This document shows positions 6,467 through 13,821 of a stretch of 35,060 nt of DNA, one piece after another. Each line of letters starts with the position of its first letter. Position 1 is the first letter of the stretch. A program made the translations under genes and the position numbers. The DNA is from an uncultured Clostridia bacterium (lineage in GTDB: Bacteria > Bacillota > Clostridia > Oscillospirales > Acutalibacteraceae), in assembly GCA_945983355.1 (NCBI GenBank), contig CAMFSU010000023.1, forward strand, positions 1 to 35,060, in the 5' to 3' direction. The notes beneath the pieces are model-generated. The model saw only the letters and a list, made by a program, of their open reading frames with translations. It was not told the origin of the DNA and did not search any database.

Positions 6467-8958
6467 TATTTCTTCAGTCCTAATTTCTCTACTGCGTTTT
6501 CACGCATTTTATATTTCAAAATTTTACCTGCGGCATTCATTGGGAAAGCGTCAACAAAGTCGTAATAACGCGGCACCTTGTGTCTTGCCATATGGTCAGC
6601 AATATACTGGCGCATTTCGTCCTCGGTCATGCTTTCGCCTTCTTTTAAAATTATGCAAGCCATAATTTCTTCGCCGTATTTTTCATCCGGCACACCGATA
6701 ACCTGAACATCGCTTACCTTTGGGCAGGTGTAAATAAATTCCTCAATTTCCTTGGGGTAAATATTTTCACCACCACGAATTATCATATCCTTTAAACGAC
6801 CTGTTATACGGTAATTACCGTCATCATCCTTACAAGCAAGGTCGCCTGTATGAAGCCAGCCGTCTTTATCAATGGCCTCGGCTGTGGCTTTGGGCATTTT
6901 ATAATAGCCCTTCATAATATTATATCCACGAGCAACAAATTCGCCATTAACACCGTTTTCGCAGTCCTCACCTGTTTCGGGGTTAATAATTTTACATTCT
7001 ACATTTGCAAAAGCGCTACCAACGGTTTCGGTGCGAACCTCTAAGCTGTCATAATAACGGCTCATAGTACATCCCGGAGCCGCTTCGGTTTGACCGTAAA
7101 CCGACACGATTTCACGCATATTCATATCAACGGTTGCGCGTTTCATAAGGTCGGCAGGACAGTTTGCACCCGCCATAATACCAACACGCATATATGAAAA
7201 GTCGGTTTTCTGGAAATCGGGATGCTCCATCATTGCGATAAACATTGTAGGAACACCGTTAAAGGTTGTGATATGCTCGTTATTAACACAGGCAAGTGCT
7301 GACTTTGGTGAAAAATAAGGAAGCGGTGACATTGTAGCGCCATGTGTCATTGCGGCAGTCATTGAAAGCACCATACCAAAGCAATGGAACATTGGCACCT
7401 GAATCATCATTCTGTCGGCGGTTGAAAGCTCCATCTGGTCGCCGATAAACTTACCGTTATTCACAACATTATAGTGTGTAAGCATTACACCTTTTGGGAA
7501 ACCTGTTGTGCCCGATGTGTACTGCATATTGCAAACATCATCCTTATCAACGCGTGCCGCCATACGATAAACCTCTGACAATGGCACCTGACCTGCACGG
7601 TCAAGAGCATTTTCCCAAGTAAGACAGCCCTTTTGCTTAAAGCCAACGGTGATAACATTGCGTAAGAACGGCAAACGCTTACTATGAAGCAAATCGCCCG
7701 CTTTTGTGCTTTCAAGCTCGGGGCAAAGCTCGGCAATAATTTCGCCATATTTACAGTCCTTTGCGCCCTCGGTCATAATAAGGGTGTGTGTGTCAGACTG
7801 CCTTAAAAGGTATTCAATTTCGTGTATTTTATAAGCGGTATTAACCGTTACAAGAACAGCACCAAGCTTTACTGTTGCCCAAAATGCAATGTACCATTGT
7901 GGCACATTAGACGCCCAAACCGCAACATGTGTACCCGCTTTTACACCCAAGGATATGAGCGTACGGGCAAATTCATCAACATCATCACGGAATTCACTAT
8001 ATGTTCTTGTATAGTCAAGAGTTGTATATTTAAAGGCATATTGGTCGGGAAATTCTTCCACAATCCTGTCAAGCATTTGTGAAAATGTGTTGTCAATCAA
8101 ACGGTTTCTTTCCCAAATGTAGCAACCGGTATGAGCACGGTTAAAGTAAAGCGAATTATCGCTTTTTGAAGTGTCGCTAAACTGCTTCATATAGGTAACA
8201 AACTGTGAAAAAATAATTTCCAAATCGTCAATTTCTTCACACCACTCGGGCACCCATTCAAGCGAAACAAAGCCATCAAAATTAACCGAACGAAGCGCCA
8301 AAATCATATCTGAAATAGGCATTTCACCCTCGCCAAGCAAACGGAATTCTACACCCCTGTCAGTTTTAACAGCATCCTTTAAATGCACCTGTTTTACATA
8401 AGCGCCAAGGTTTTTAATGGTAGTTTCGGCATCCTCTTTGTTGTAAAAATATGGTGCGTACATATCCCAAAGTGCCGCCAAGCTATCAGATGCGAAGCCA
8501 TCAAGCAAATCACGAAGCTTTGCGGTGTCAGCAAACACACCCGAGGTTTCAAGCAATAATACAACACCATTTTTTTCGGAAATCGGCAAAATTTCGGCTA
8601 TAACACCGCGGATATATTCTATATCCGCAAAATCGTATGCCTTAATACGAACATAGGGTATATGCAAATTGTTTGCAATTTCTATGCAAGCCAAAATTTC
8701 TTTTAAAGTAGCATCCTTTTCGGTGGCATTTGCCAAATTACAAATGCTGTCAATACAAGGTATGCCAAGCTTTTTTTCATAAAGCTTTCTAAGTGTTTTA
8801 GGGGCGGCCGATGCGTGAAAAGCACCATCCTTTTGGGTAAAAAGCTCGTTATGAATATTGTGAAGCTCTATACCCTGAAATTTTAAATCAACGGCAATGT
8901 CGCAAAAATCATCAAAGCTGCGGCCGTGCCAACCCTTTGTGGAAAAAGATAATTTCAT
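6466..8958 (-). CDS. Fusion protein: sugar-phosphate isomerase-like TIM barrel + AMP-forming acyl-CoA synthetase
   Basis: One uninterrupted 830-residue frame carrying two enzymes. Residues 1-260 are an AP-endonuclease-2/xylose-isomerase-like TIM barrel with a full metal set: Glu137, Asp165, His192 and Glu234. After a short linker, residues about 285-830 are an ANL-superfamily acyl-CoA ligase of FadD type, with the P-loop-like TSGTTGFPKG at 481-490, YGQTEAAP, GWLHTGDL, the hinge GRLKDMIIRGGENIYP and the catalytic lysine 812 near the end. GAGGAGG sits nine bases before the ATG. The barrel would handle a sugar or hydroxy-acid and the ligase would activate a carboxylate; whether the two act in sequence is inference. 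There is no frameshift or internal stop to suggest a merged pair of genes. Confidence 0.88.
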   Translation of the reverse strand: MKLSFSTKGWHGRSFDDFCDIAVDLKFQGIELHNIHNELFTQKDGAFHASAAPKTLRKLYEKKLGIPCIDSICNLANATEKDATLKEILACIEIANNLHIPYVRIKAYDFADIEYIRGVIAEILPISEKNGVVLLLETSGVFADTAKLRDLLDGFASDSLAALWDMYAPYFYNKEDAETTIKNLGAYVKQVHLKDAVKTDRGVEFRLLGEGEMPISDMILALRSVNFDGFVSLEWVPEWCEEIDDLEIIFSQFVTYMKQFSDTSKSDNSLYFNRAHTGCYIWERNRLIDNTFSQMLDRIVEEFPDQYAFKYTTLDYTRTYSEFRDDVDEFARTLISLGVKAGTHVAVWASNVPQWYIAFWATVKLGAVLVTVNTAYKIHEIEYLLRQSDTHTLIMTEGAKDCKYGEIIAELCPELESTKAGDLLHSKRLPFLRNVITVGFKQKGCLTWENALDRAGQVPLSEVYRMAARVDKDDVCNMQYTSGTTGFPKGVMLTHYNVVNNGKFIGDQMELSTADRMMIQVPMFHCFGMVLSMTAAMTHGATMSPLPYFSPKSALACVNNEHITTFNGVPTMFIAMMEHPDFQKTDFSYMRVGIMAGANCPADLMKRATVDMNMREIVSVYGQTEAAPGCTMSRYYDSLEVRTETVGSAFANVECKIINPETGEDCENGVNGEFVARGYNIMKGYYKMPKATAEAIDKDGWLHTGDLACKDDDGNYRITGRLKDMIIRGGENIYPKEIEEFIYTCPKVSDVQVIGVPDEKYGEEIMACIILKEGESMTEDEMRQYIADHMARHKVPRYYDFVDAFPMNAAGKILKYKMRENAVEKLGLKK

Positions 8959-8963
8959 TAAAT

Positions 8964-10316
8964 TTATGCCTCCTCGTAAACAATTTTGTTTACAGCATTT
9001 ATATACGCCTTAATTGCGGCGGCGATAATGTCGGTAGAAATACCGTTACCAGAATAAAGCTTGCCGTTTACACGAAGCTTTACAACGGCATTACCCATAG
9101 CACCTTTACCTTCGGTAACCGACTGAATTTGAAAATCATCAAGCTCGTAACGGCAACCGATAATTTGCTCAATAGCATGGAAAGCCGCATCAATAGGACC
9201 ATCGCCTGTGCTGATGCCCTGTTTTTGTTCGCCCTTAACATCAAGTGTGATTTGTGCCGAAGCAGTAATAATATTACCGCTGTTTACAACAAAGTTTACA
9301 AGCTTAAAGGTGGGCTCAACCTGAAGTGCAACAGTAGCTACAATAGCATCAAGCTCTTTTGAAGTTACCTTTCGGTTTGCGGCAACACGCAAAAATTCTT
9401 CATAAACCTTTGCGCTGTCATCCTCTGACAAATCATAGCCAAGGCGTGAAACTGTATCTAAAACAGTTTGCTTGTCGTCACTTTCGGTTAATAACAATTC
9501 ATCGGTTAAATCATCGGCTTTTACAACATTCTTTGTATCATTAGCATTGCCCATAATCCAATCAATTTGGCTTATAATGCGGTTAAGCTGGGTGTATTTA
9601 ACAGAGCTTTCGATATCTAAATTATTTCCGCAATTTTTAATAACGCCTGCAAAGGTTAAAAGGTCAATTTCGTTTGAAACTGCGGTTTTAACGGTGTTTG
9701 CACCATTTTTAACTGCCATAACTGCATTTGCCACAGCAAGACCGTTTTTGTTTTCGCAAACAACGCCATCAACTGCCAATTCCTTTACAAATGCACCAAA
9801 TTCATCAGGCATCATTTCAGCGGCAGTATCACAAACTGTAATTACATTAGCGCCCACATTTCTTGCAGTACCAATTGCTTCTTTCAAGAATTCCGGTTCG
9901 GCACGGGTTGCGTCCACCGCAACAAATTCAACATCCGAAATTTTCTCTTTAGCGTACGAAACCAATTCTTCAATAAGCTTTAACATTTTATCCGGCTTTT
10001 TATGTAAGCTGTACTCCATACCGACAGTTGACACGGGAAGCTCAATTCTAACCCTGCCCTTTTCGGCAGTATTAAGCGCCAAAACTGCATCATCAATACC
10101 TTTTTTGGTGGGCGCAGCAGCAAGTGATAAAACCGCATTTTTCACAAAATATGTAATGGTTTTTACAAGCAAGGTATCGGTTTTGATATTTTCCATTTGG
10201 GGTAATTCAATAGCCGAAACCGATAGCTTTTCAAGCTGTCTTGCTATTTCAATTTTCTCCTTAAAACTGAAATTTGCCTTTAAAGATAAAGTTCTGTCAG
10301 CGATTTTGATGTTCAT
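8964..10316 (-). CDS. LeuA-like protein with regulatory domain; catalytic residues apparently lost
   Basis: A 450-residue homologue of 2-isopropylmalate synthase. The C-terminal third (about 315-450) is a good LeuA allosteric/dimer domain, including the STGDGPIDAAFHAIEQI motif. The N-terminal barrel aligns through FSFKEKIEIARQLEKL and NGLAVANAVMAVKNGA but lacks what the enzyme needs. The TTLRDGEQ loop reads IADRTLSLK, the metal-binding HxHxDLG reads VCENKNG, and the GIGERAGN loop and most of the linker subdomain are missing. I infer a non-catalytic paralogue or one with changed chemistry. The frame is open to 10427, but AAAGAGG seven bases before ATG 10316 fixes the start, just after the T-box terminator. 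First gene of the operon. Confidence 0.75.
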   Translation of the reverse strand: MNIKIADRTLSLKANFSFKEKIEIARQLEKLSVSAIELPQMENIKTDTLLVKTITYFVKNAVLSLAAAPTKKGIDDAVLALNTAEKGRVRIELPVSTVGMEYSLHKKPDKMLKLIEELVSYAKEKISDVEFVAVDATRAEPEFLKEAIGTARNVGANVITVCDTAAEMMPDEFGAFVKELAVDGVVCENKNGLAVANAVMAVKNGANTVKTAVSNEIDLLTFAGVIKNCGNNLDIESSVKYTQLNRIISQIDWIMGNANDTKNVVKADDLTDELLLTESDDKQTVLDTVSRLGYDLSEDDSAKVYEEFLRVAANRKVTSKELDAIVATVALQVEPTFKLVNFVVNSGNIITASAQITLDVKGEQKQGISTGDGPIDAAFHAIEQIIGCRYELDDFQIQSVTEGKGAMGNAVVKLRVNGKLYSGNGISTDIIAAAIKAYINAVNKIVYEEA

Positions 10317-10333
10317 AAAAAATCCTCTTTCAA

Positions 10334-10377
10334 AATAAAAAATAAAGCCCTGAGACTGCAACAAAGCAATCTCAGGG
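10334..10377 (-). terminator. Regulated terminator of the T-box leader
   Basis: Minus strand CCCTGAGATTGC, short loop, and GCAGTCTCAGGG (10348-10377), followed by the T-rich tract CTTTATTTTTTATTTT. Its 5' arm overlaps the CCCT used in the antiterminator, so the two folds exclude each other. Confidence 0.88.
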
Positions 10378-10625
10378 ACGAAAGTTTTCGCGGTACCACC
10401 CTGATTACCGTTTTTAAAAACGGTCACTCAATAAAGCTCTAACAAGCTTTTTGCCAAGATAACGGGGCAAGCCGTAGCCACTTACTATAATTTCAGAAGC
10501 TCTGCTCAGGAACGAGACTTGCACTTTTTGACCGTACCACCTTGCACCGAAATGGCGGCTCTCTTAAACGGGTAAAAAAAGCAATAATTCCGTCAACGCA
10601 TTTAATATAATAATATTAAAAATAT
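10334..10625 (-). ncRNA. T-box leader (tRNA-sensing riboswitch), probable leucine type
   Basis: The invariant T-box AGGGTGGTACCGCG is on the minus strand at 10389-10402, followed by CGTCCCT (10374-10380), the other half of the antiterminator. Upstream is the stem I region with AAGAGAG and a GGTGCAAGGTGG distal part. The likely specifier triplet is CUC (10514-10516), followed by a purine and then CCTGAG, which would read tRNA-Leu. The UGGU bulge fits a tRNA ending in ACCA. Uncharged tRNA would stabilise the antiterminator and let the operon be transcribed. The T-box call is firm; the specifier is my reading without a folded model. Confidence 0.9.
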
Positions 10626-10631
10626 AAAATG

Positions 10632-10660
10632 ATTATAACACCCCTAAACCGCTTTGTCAA
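10632..10660 (-). promoter_or_regulatory. Consensus sigma-A promoter of the T-box operon
   Basis: TTGACA (10655-10660), 17-base spacer, TATAAT (10632-10637): both hexamers match consensus exactly. Transcription would start near 10625. A strong constitutive promoter suits control by attenuation. Confidence 0.9.
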
Positions 10661-10676
10661 GCGTTTTAAGGGTGTT
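10637..10676 (-). terminator. Probable terminator hairpin of the abrB-type gene, overlapping the next promoter
   Basis: Two 18-base arms (10659-10676 and 10637-10654) pair with one G-U and one mismatch around a 4-base loop. On the minus strand an AT-rich tract with T runs follows. It starts about 10 bases after the abrB-type stop, and contains the -35 and spacer of the T-box promoter. Confidence 0.55.
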
Positions 10677-10686
10677 TTTAAAATTA

Positions 10687-10944
10687 TTAAAGTTGGTCTT
10701 TAAGCTCTTTAAGCTTATCAATACAGTTGACACAAATTTTATGACCGTTGTATTTAACAAGCTCTTCCATTTTATTACACAAAAAACAAGCAGGTCTGTG
10801 TTTTCTTAAAATAATGCAGTCATCCTGAATAAAAATCTCAACACTATCAACATTGCTTTCAATGTTTAACTGCTTGCGAATTTCTTTTGGGATTACTACC
10901 CTACCCATCGAGTCAATATCACGAACAATACCTCTTGCTTCCAT
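10687..10944 (-). CDS. AbrB/SpoVT-family transition-state-type regulator
   Basis: An 85-residue DNA-binding protein. Residues 1-50 are the swapped-hairpin AbrB domain (GIVRDIDSMGRVVIPKEIRK, then VEIFIQDDCIILRK). The C-terminus has two CxxC pairs (Cys53/56 and Cys71/74) that look like a small zinc knuckle, a form common in Clostridia. Proteins of this type repress stationary-phase and sporulation genes. GGAGGT seven bases upstream and a perfect consensus promoter point to high expression; a dyad over the -35 suggests control, perhaps by its own product. Confidence 0.88.
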   Translation of the reverse strand: MEARGIVRDIDSMGRVVIPKEIRKQLNIESNVDSVEIFIQDDCIILRKHRPACFLCNKMEELVKYNGHKICVNCIDKLKELKDQL

Positions 10945-10973
10945 TAAGCATACCTCCGTAAAATACTGAAATT

Positions 10974-11002
10974 ATTATAACACTTTTGACAAAAAATGTC
11001 AA
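10974..11002 (-). promoter_or_regulatory. Consensus promoter of the abrB-type gene with dyad over the -35
   Basis: TTGACA (10997-11002), 17-base spacer, TATAAT (10974-10979). The -35 is the left arm of TTGACATTTTTTGTCAA (10986-11002), a perfect 6-5-6 inverted repeat that could bind a repressor. Confidence 0.85.
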
Positions 11003-11004
11003 TA

Positions 11005-11661
11005 TCACCAATTTATCGGTTTTAAACCATTGGCTTTTAAAATTTCATTTGTCTTTGAAAAGTGCTTGCAACCAAAAAATCCGCGATAAGCCGAAAGCGG
11101 ACTTGGATGCACCGCCATAAGCTTTTTATGAATTGGGTTTGTAATAATTTGCGCCTTTTTTTGCGCAGGACTTCCCCAAAGCAAAAATACAACGGTGGAC
11201 TTCTTTTTATTAAGCTCACTTATAATTCGGTCGGTAAACACTTCCCACCCCTTATCCTTATGGCTTTGGGGCTGACCTTCACGAACAGTCAGCACATTAT
11301 TAAGCATTAAAACACCCTGCTTTGCCCAATAGGTAAGGTCACCGCTTGGGGTGATGGGTCTGCCGACATCATCATAAAGCTCTTTAAAAATATTATTAAG
11401 TGATGGTGGTGGCTTTACACCCTCTCTAACCGAAAAGCAAAGCCCGTGTGCCTGATTAAATCCGTGATATGGGTCTTGCCCGATTATAACCACCTTTGTA
11501 TCCGAAAAGGAGGTGTATTTTAAAGCGTTAAAAACATCTCTTTTAGGTGGATACACGGTGTGTTTATCATAATCCTCGTGCAAAAAAGCAAAAAGCCCCG
11601 TTAAATAGGGCTTTTCCCACTCATCCTTTAAAATTTCATCCCAGTCATTGTTAAGCTTCAC
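11005..11661 (-). CDS. ung: Uracil-DNA glycosylase
   Basis: Removes uracil from DNA in base-excision repair. Family 1 signatures are complete: the water-activating loop GQDPYHG (catalytic Asp63 with this start) and HPSPLSAYRGFFGCKHF with the second catalytic His. The frame extends to 11733, but that part lies inside the upstream gene. A GTG at 11661 overlapping that gene's stop (GTGA) gives 218 residues, close to the usual 220-230, and matches where Ung homologues begin. Translation therefore depends on coupling to the HTH membrane protein. No terminator is visible before the abrB-type promoter. Confidence 0.93.
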   Translation of the reverse strand: MKLNNDWDEILKDEWEKPYLTGLFAFLHEDYDKHTVYPPKRDVFNALKYTSFSDTKVVIIGQDPYHGFNQAHGLCFSVREGVKPPPSLNNIFKELYDDVGRPITPSGDLTYWAKQGVLMLNNVLTVREGQPQSHKDKGWEVFTDRIISELNKKKSTVVFLLWGSPAQKKAQIITNPIHKKLMAVHPSPLSAYRGFFGCKHFSKTNEILKANGLKPINW

Positions 11662-12236
11662 TGCTTTTTCCACATCCTTGACATAATTATAATTGCAATT
11701 TGAAGCGGAATACCAATAAGTAAAATTTTCCAAATATTAAAGCTCATAAACTGAAATGTAAAGCAAAGTAAAAACGACCAAACAAGCAGTGACAAAAGTA
11801 AGAATAAACCTTTTCTTTTGTGCCAAATACAGTCAAAAATGATAGCCACAACACAGGTTGCTGGTACCGCCCAACCAAATAGCATCCATTGGCTTGTATG
11901 GGTGAAAATATCAAAAATAACAAAAAGTAAAAGCGCAACAAACCAAACGCCGACAACCGCCAAATTTGTAATGCTCACATAAATGCGTTTTTTGTCGTCG
12001 TTTTTAATGGGTTGCGGAGTTACAACCTCGTCACCGATTATATAGTCAAGACTAACACCATAAAGCTTGCTAATCTTATAAAAAACCTCAACCGATGGCA
12101 AGGATTCACCCTTTTCCCATTTAGAAATTGCCTTGTCAGAATAGCAAAGCTTTTCGGCAAGCTCTGCCTGGGTTAACTTATTACGTTTTCTAAGATATAA
12201 AAGTTTTTTTCCTATAATTTCATTTAAATTTTCCAT
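11658..12236 (-). CDS. XRE-type HTH regulator with C-terminal membrane domain
   Basis: A 192-residue protein. Residues 1-70 are a Cro/C1 helix-turn-helix (LTQAELAEKLCYSDKAISKWEKG). After a charged linker, residues about 88-188 contain four hydrophobic segments predicted to cross the membrane. This is the common Firmicute layout of a membrane-anchored HTH protein, presumably sensing something in the membrane. Its ATG sits only six bases after a clear -10 box, with no ribosome site, so its mRNA is probably leaderless. Its stop overlaps the ung start. Confidence 0.87.
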   Translation of the reverse strand: MENLNEIIGKKLLYLRKRNKLTQAELAEKLCYSDKAISKWEKGESLPSVEVFYKISKLYGVSLDYIIGDEVVTPQPIKNDDKKRIYVSITNLAVVGVWFVALLLFVIFDIFTHTSQWMLFGWAVPATCVVAIIFDCIWHKRKGLFLLLSLLVWSFLLCFTFQFMSFNIWKILLIGIPLQIAIIIMSRMWKKQ

Positions 12237-12242
12237 AAATTC

Positions 12243-12271
12243 AGTATACCATTTTTTAATAATTTAGTCAA
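12243..12271 (-). promoter_or_regulatory. Promoter of the HTH-membrane gene, giving a probably leaderless mRNA
   Basis: TTGACT (12266-12271), 17-base spacer, TATACT (12243-12248). The start codon A is at 12236, seven bases past the -10, where transcription itself should start. Confidence 0.75.
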
Positions 12272-12316
12272 TAAATTAAAATATTTTGCCGATATTATAA
12301 AATAAGGGGTGATTTT

Positions 12317-12490
12317 TTGGGTATTATACAGTGTGCCGAAAACTGTCGTTTTCAAAATGACGGTTACTGCGCGTTAGACTATTGCTGCAACATAAATTCA
12401 ACCGAACACACTTGTCCTTATTTTATTTCAAAATCATTTGACAGCATCAATGGCCTGTCGCAAATTGCTGACACCGATAAGAGTGATTGA
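12317..12490 (+). CDS. Small cysteine-rich protein of unknown function
   Basis: A 57-residue reading frame starting at TTG, with AAGGGGTGA seven to eight bases upstream. It has six cysteines in the first 33 residues (Cys6, 10, 18, 23, 24, 33) in a pattern like CxxxC-N(7)-C-N(4)-CC-N(8)-CPYF. Clostridia encode several families of short proteins with an IIQC...DGYC...C.YF pattern, probably metal-binding; I place it there by resemblance only. It is divergent from the HTH-membrane gene and its 3' end overlaps the radA 3' end by 57 bases. Confidence 0.6.
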   Translation: MGIIQCAENCRFQNDGYCALDYCCNINSTEHTCPYFISKSFDSINGLSQIADTDKSD

Positions 12491-13798
12491 AGCGGGGCAA
12501 TCGGTAATTTGCTTTATACACGCTTTTGGCAAAATACATTTTGTAAAACCAAGGCGGGCCGCCTCATTAACACGGGCATTTGCACGGGAAACCGACCGAA
12601 TTTCACCCGAAAGACCAACTTCACCGAACACCATAGTTTGTTCATCAATTGGCTTATCCATAACACCTGAAACAAGCGATAATGCCACCGCCAAATCGGC
12701 CGCAGTTTCATCAATTTTCATACCGCCGACAATGTTAAGATATGCATCTAAATTTGAAAAGCAAAGGCCTATTCGCTTTTCTAAAACCGCTAAAATTAAG
12801 CTTAAACGGTTATAGTCAAAACCCGTTGCAGTACGGCGAGGATTACCAAAGCCCGTTGTGGTAACAAGTGCCTGAACCTCAGCCAAAATTGGGCGTGTAC
12901 CCTCTATAATACAGGTGATACATCCACCCGAAACATTTGCCATCCTACCTGATAAAAGCTGAGCCGAAGGGTTTTCAACCTCAATAAGCCCTGCCTCGCT
13001 CATTTCAAAAACACCAATCTCGTTTGTCGAGCCAAAGCGGTTTTTAATCGCCCTTAAAATGCGGTAGGACTGGTTGCGCTCACCCTCGAAATACAAGACA
13101 GTGTCTACGATATGCTCCATAACCTTAGGGCCTGCAATTTCACCGCCCTTATTCACATGACCAACAATTAAAATTGGAATATTAAGCGCCTTGCCAGTGC
13201 GTAAAAGCATATTTGTGGATTCACGCACCTGCACGATACTGCCCGCGCTTGAAGAAAGCTCGGAAATAATCATTGTTTGAATTGAATCTATCATAACAAG
13301 GTCGGGCTGTGAGGAGGTTATATATTCACAAATTGCCTGTGTGTCGGTAGCAGTCATAATTTTAATGCTGTCGCCCTGCACACCAATTCTTTCGGCACGC
13401 ATTTTAATTTGCACCGCCGACTCTTCACCCGATACATAAAGAACATTTAATTTTTCCTGTACGGCCTTGCAAACCTGCAAAAGTATTGTAGATTTACCAA
13501 TACCAGGGTCACCGCTTAATAAAACAACCGAGCCCTTAACAATACCACCGCCAAGTACACGGTCAAATTCCTTTATATTTGTGACAAAACGCACTTCATC
13601 TGTAGCGGTGATTTCGTTCAAAGCTTTTGCCGACACCACACTATATGCCGAATTTTGTGACATACGCGCGGTGGGGATATCCACCTTTACATCCTCCTGC
13701 AAGGTGCCCCAAGCATTGCAAGACGGACATTTGCCCATCCATTTTGCTGTTTCATAGCCACATTCGCTGCAAATATAAACAACCTTTGATTTTGCCAT
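12434..13798 (-). CDS. radA: DNA repair protein RadA/Sms
   Basis: A RecA-like ATPase that helps process recombination intermediates by branch migration. It has the N-terminal zinc finger Cys10/13 and Cys24/27, Walker A GDPGIGKST, the RadA-specific KNRFGST motif and a C-terminal Lon-protease-like domain. The frame is open to 13870, but AAAGGAG seven bases before ATG 13798 sets the start, giving the usual 454 residues. It follows cwlD by 23 bases in the same direction, so the two are probably one unit. Confidence 0.95.
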   Translation of the reverse strand: MAKSKVVYICSECGYETAKWMGKCPSCNAWGTLQEDVKVDIPTARMSQNSAYSVVSAKALNEITATDEVRFVTNIKEFDRVLGGGIVKGSVVLLSGDPGIGKSTILLQVCKAVQEKLNVLYVSGEESAVQIKMRAERIGVQGDSIKIMTATDTQAICEYITSSQPDLVMIDSIQTMIISELSSSAGSIVQVRESTNMLLRTGKALNIPILIVGHVNKGGEIAGPKVMEHIVDTVLYFEGERNQSYRILRAIKNRFGSTNEIGVFEMSEAGLIEVENPSAQLLSGRMANVSGGCITCIIEGTRPILAEVQALVTTTGFGNPRRTATGFDYNRLSLILAVLEKRIGLCFSNLDAYLNIVGGMKIDETAADLAVALSLVSGVMDKPIDEQTMVFGEVGLSGEIRSVSRANARVNEAARLGFTKCILPKACIKQITDCPASITLIGVSNLRQAIDAVK

Positions 13799-13821
13799 TA
13801 TATACTCCTTTAATGCATCGG

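Noticed and set aside
9472-10338. 288-codon plus-strand frame opposite the LeuA-like gene
   Set aside because: Shadow of the codon pattern of the minus-strand gene; Ser/Thr/Ala-rich translation and no ribosome site.
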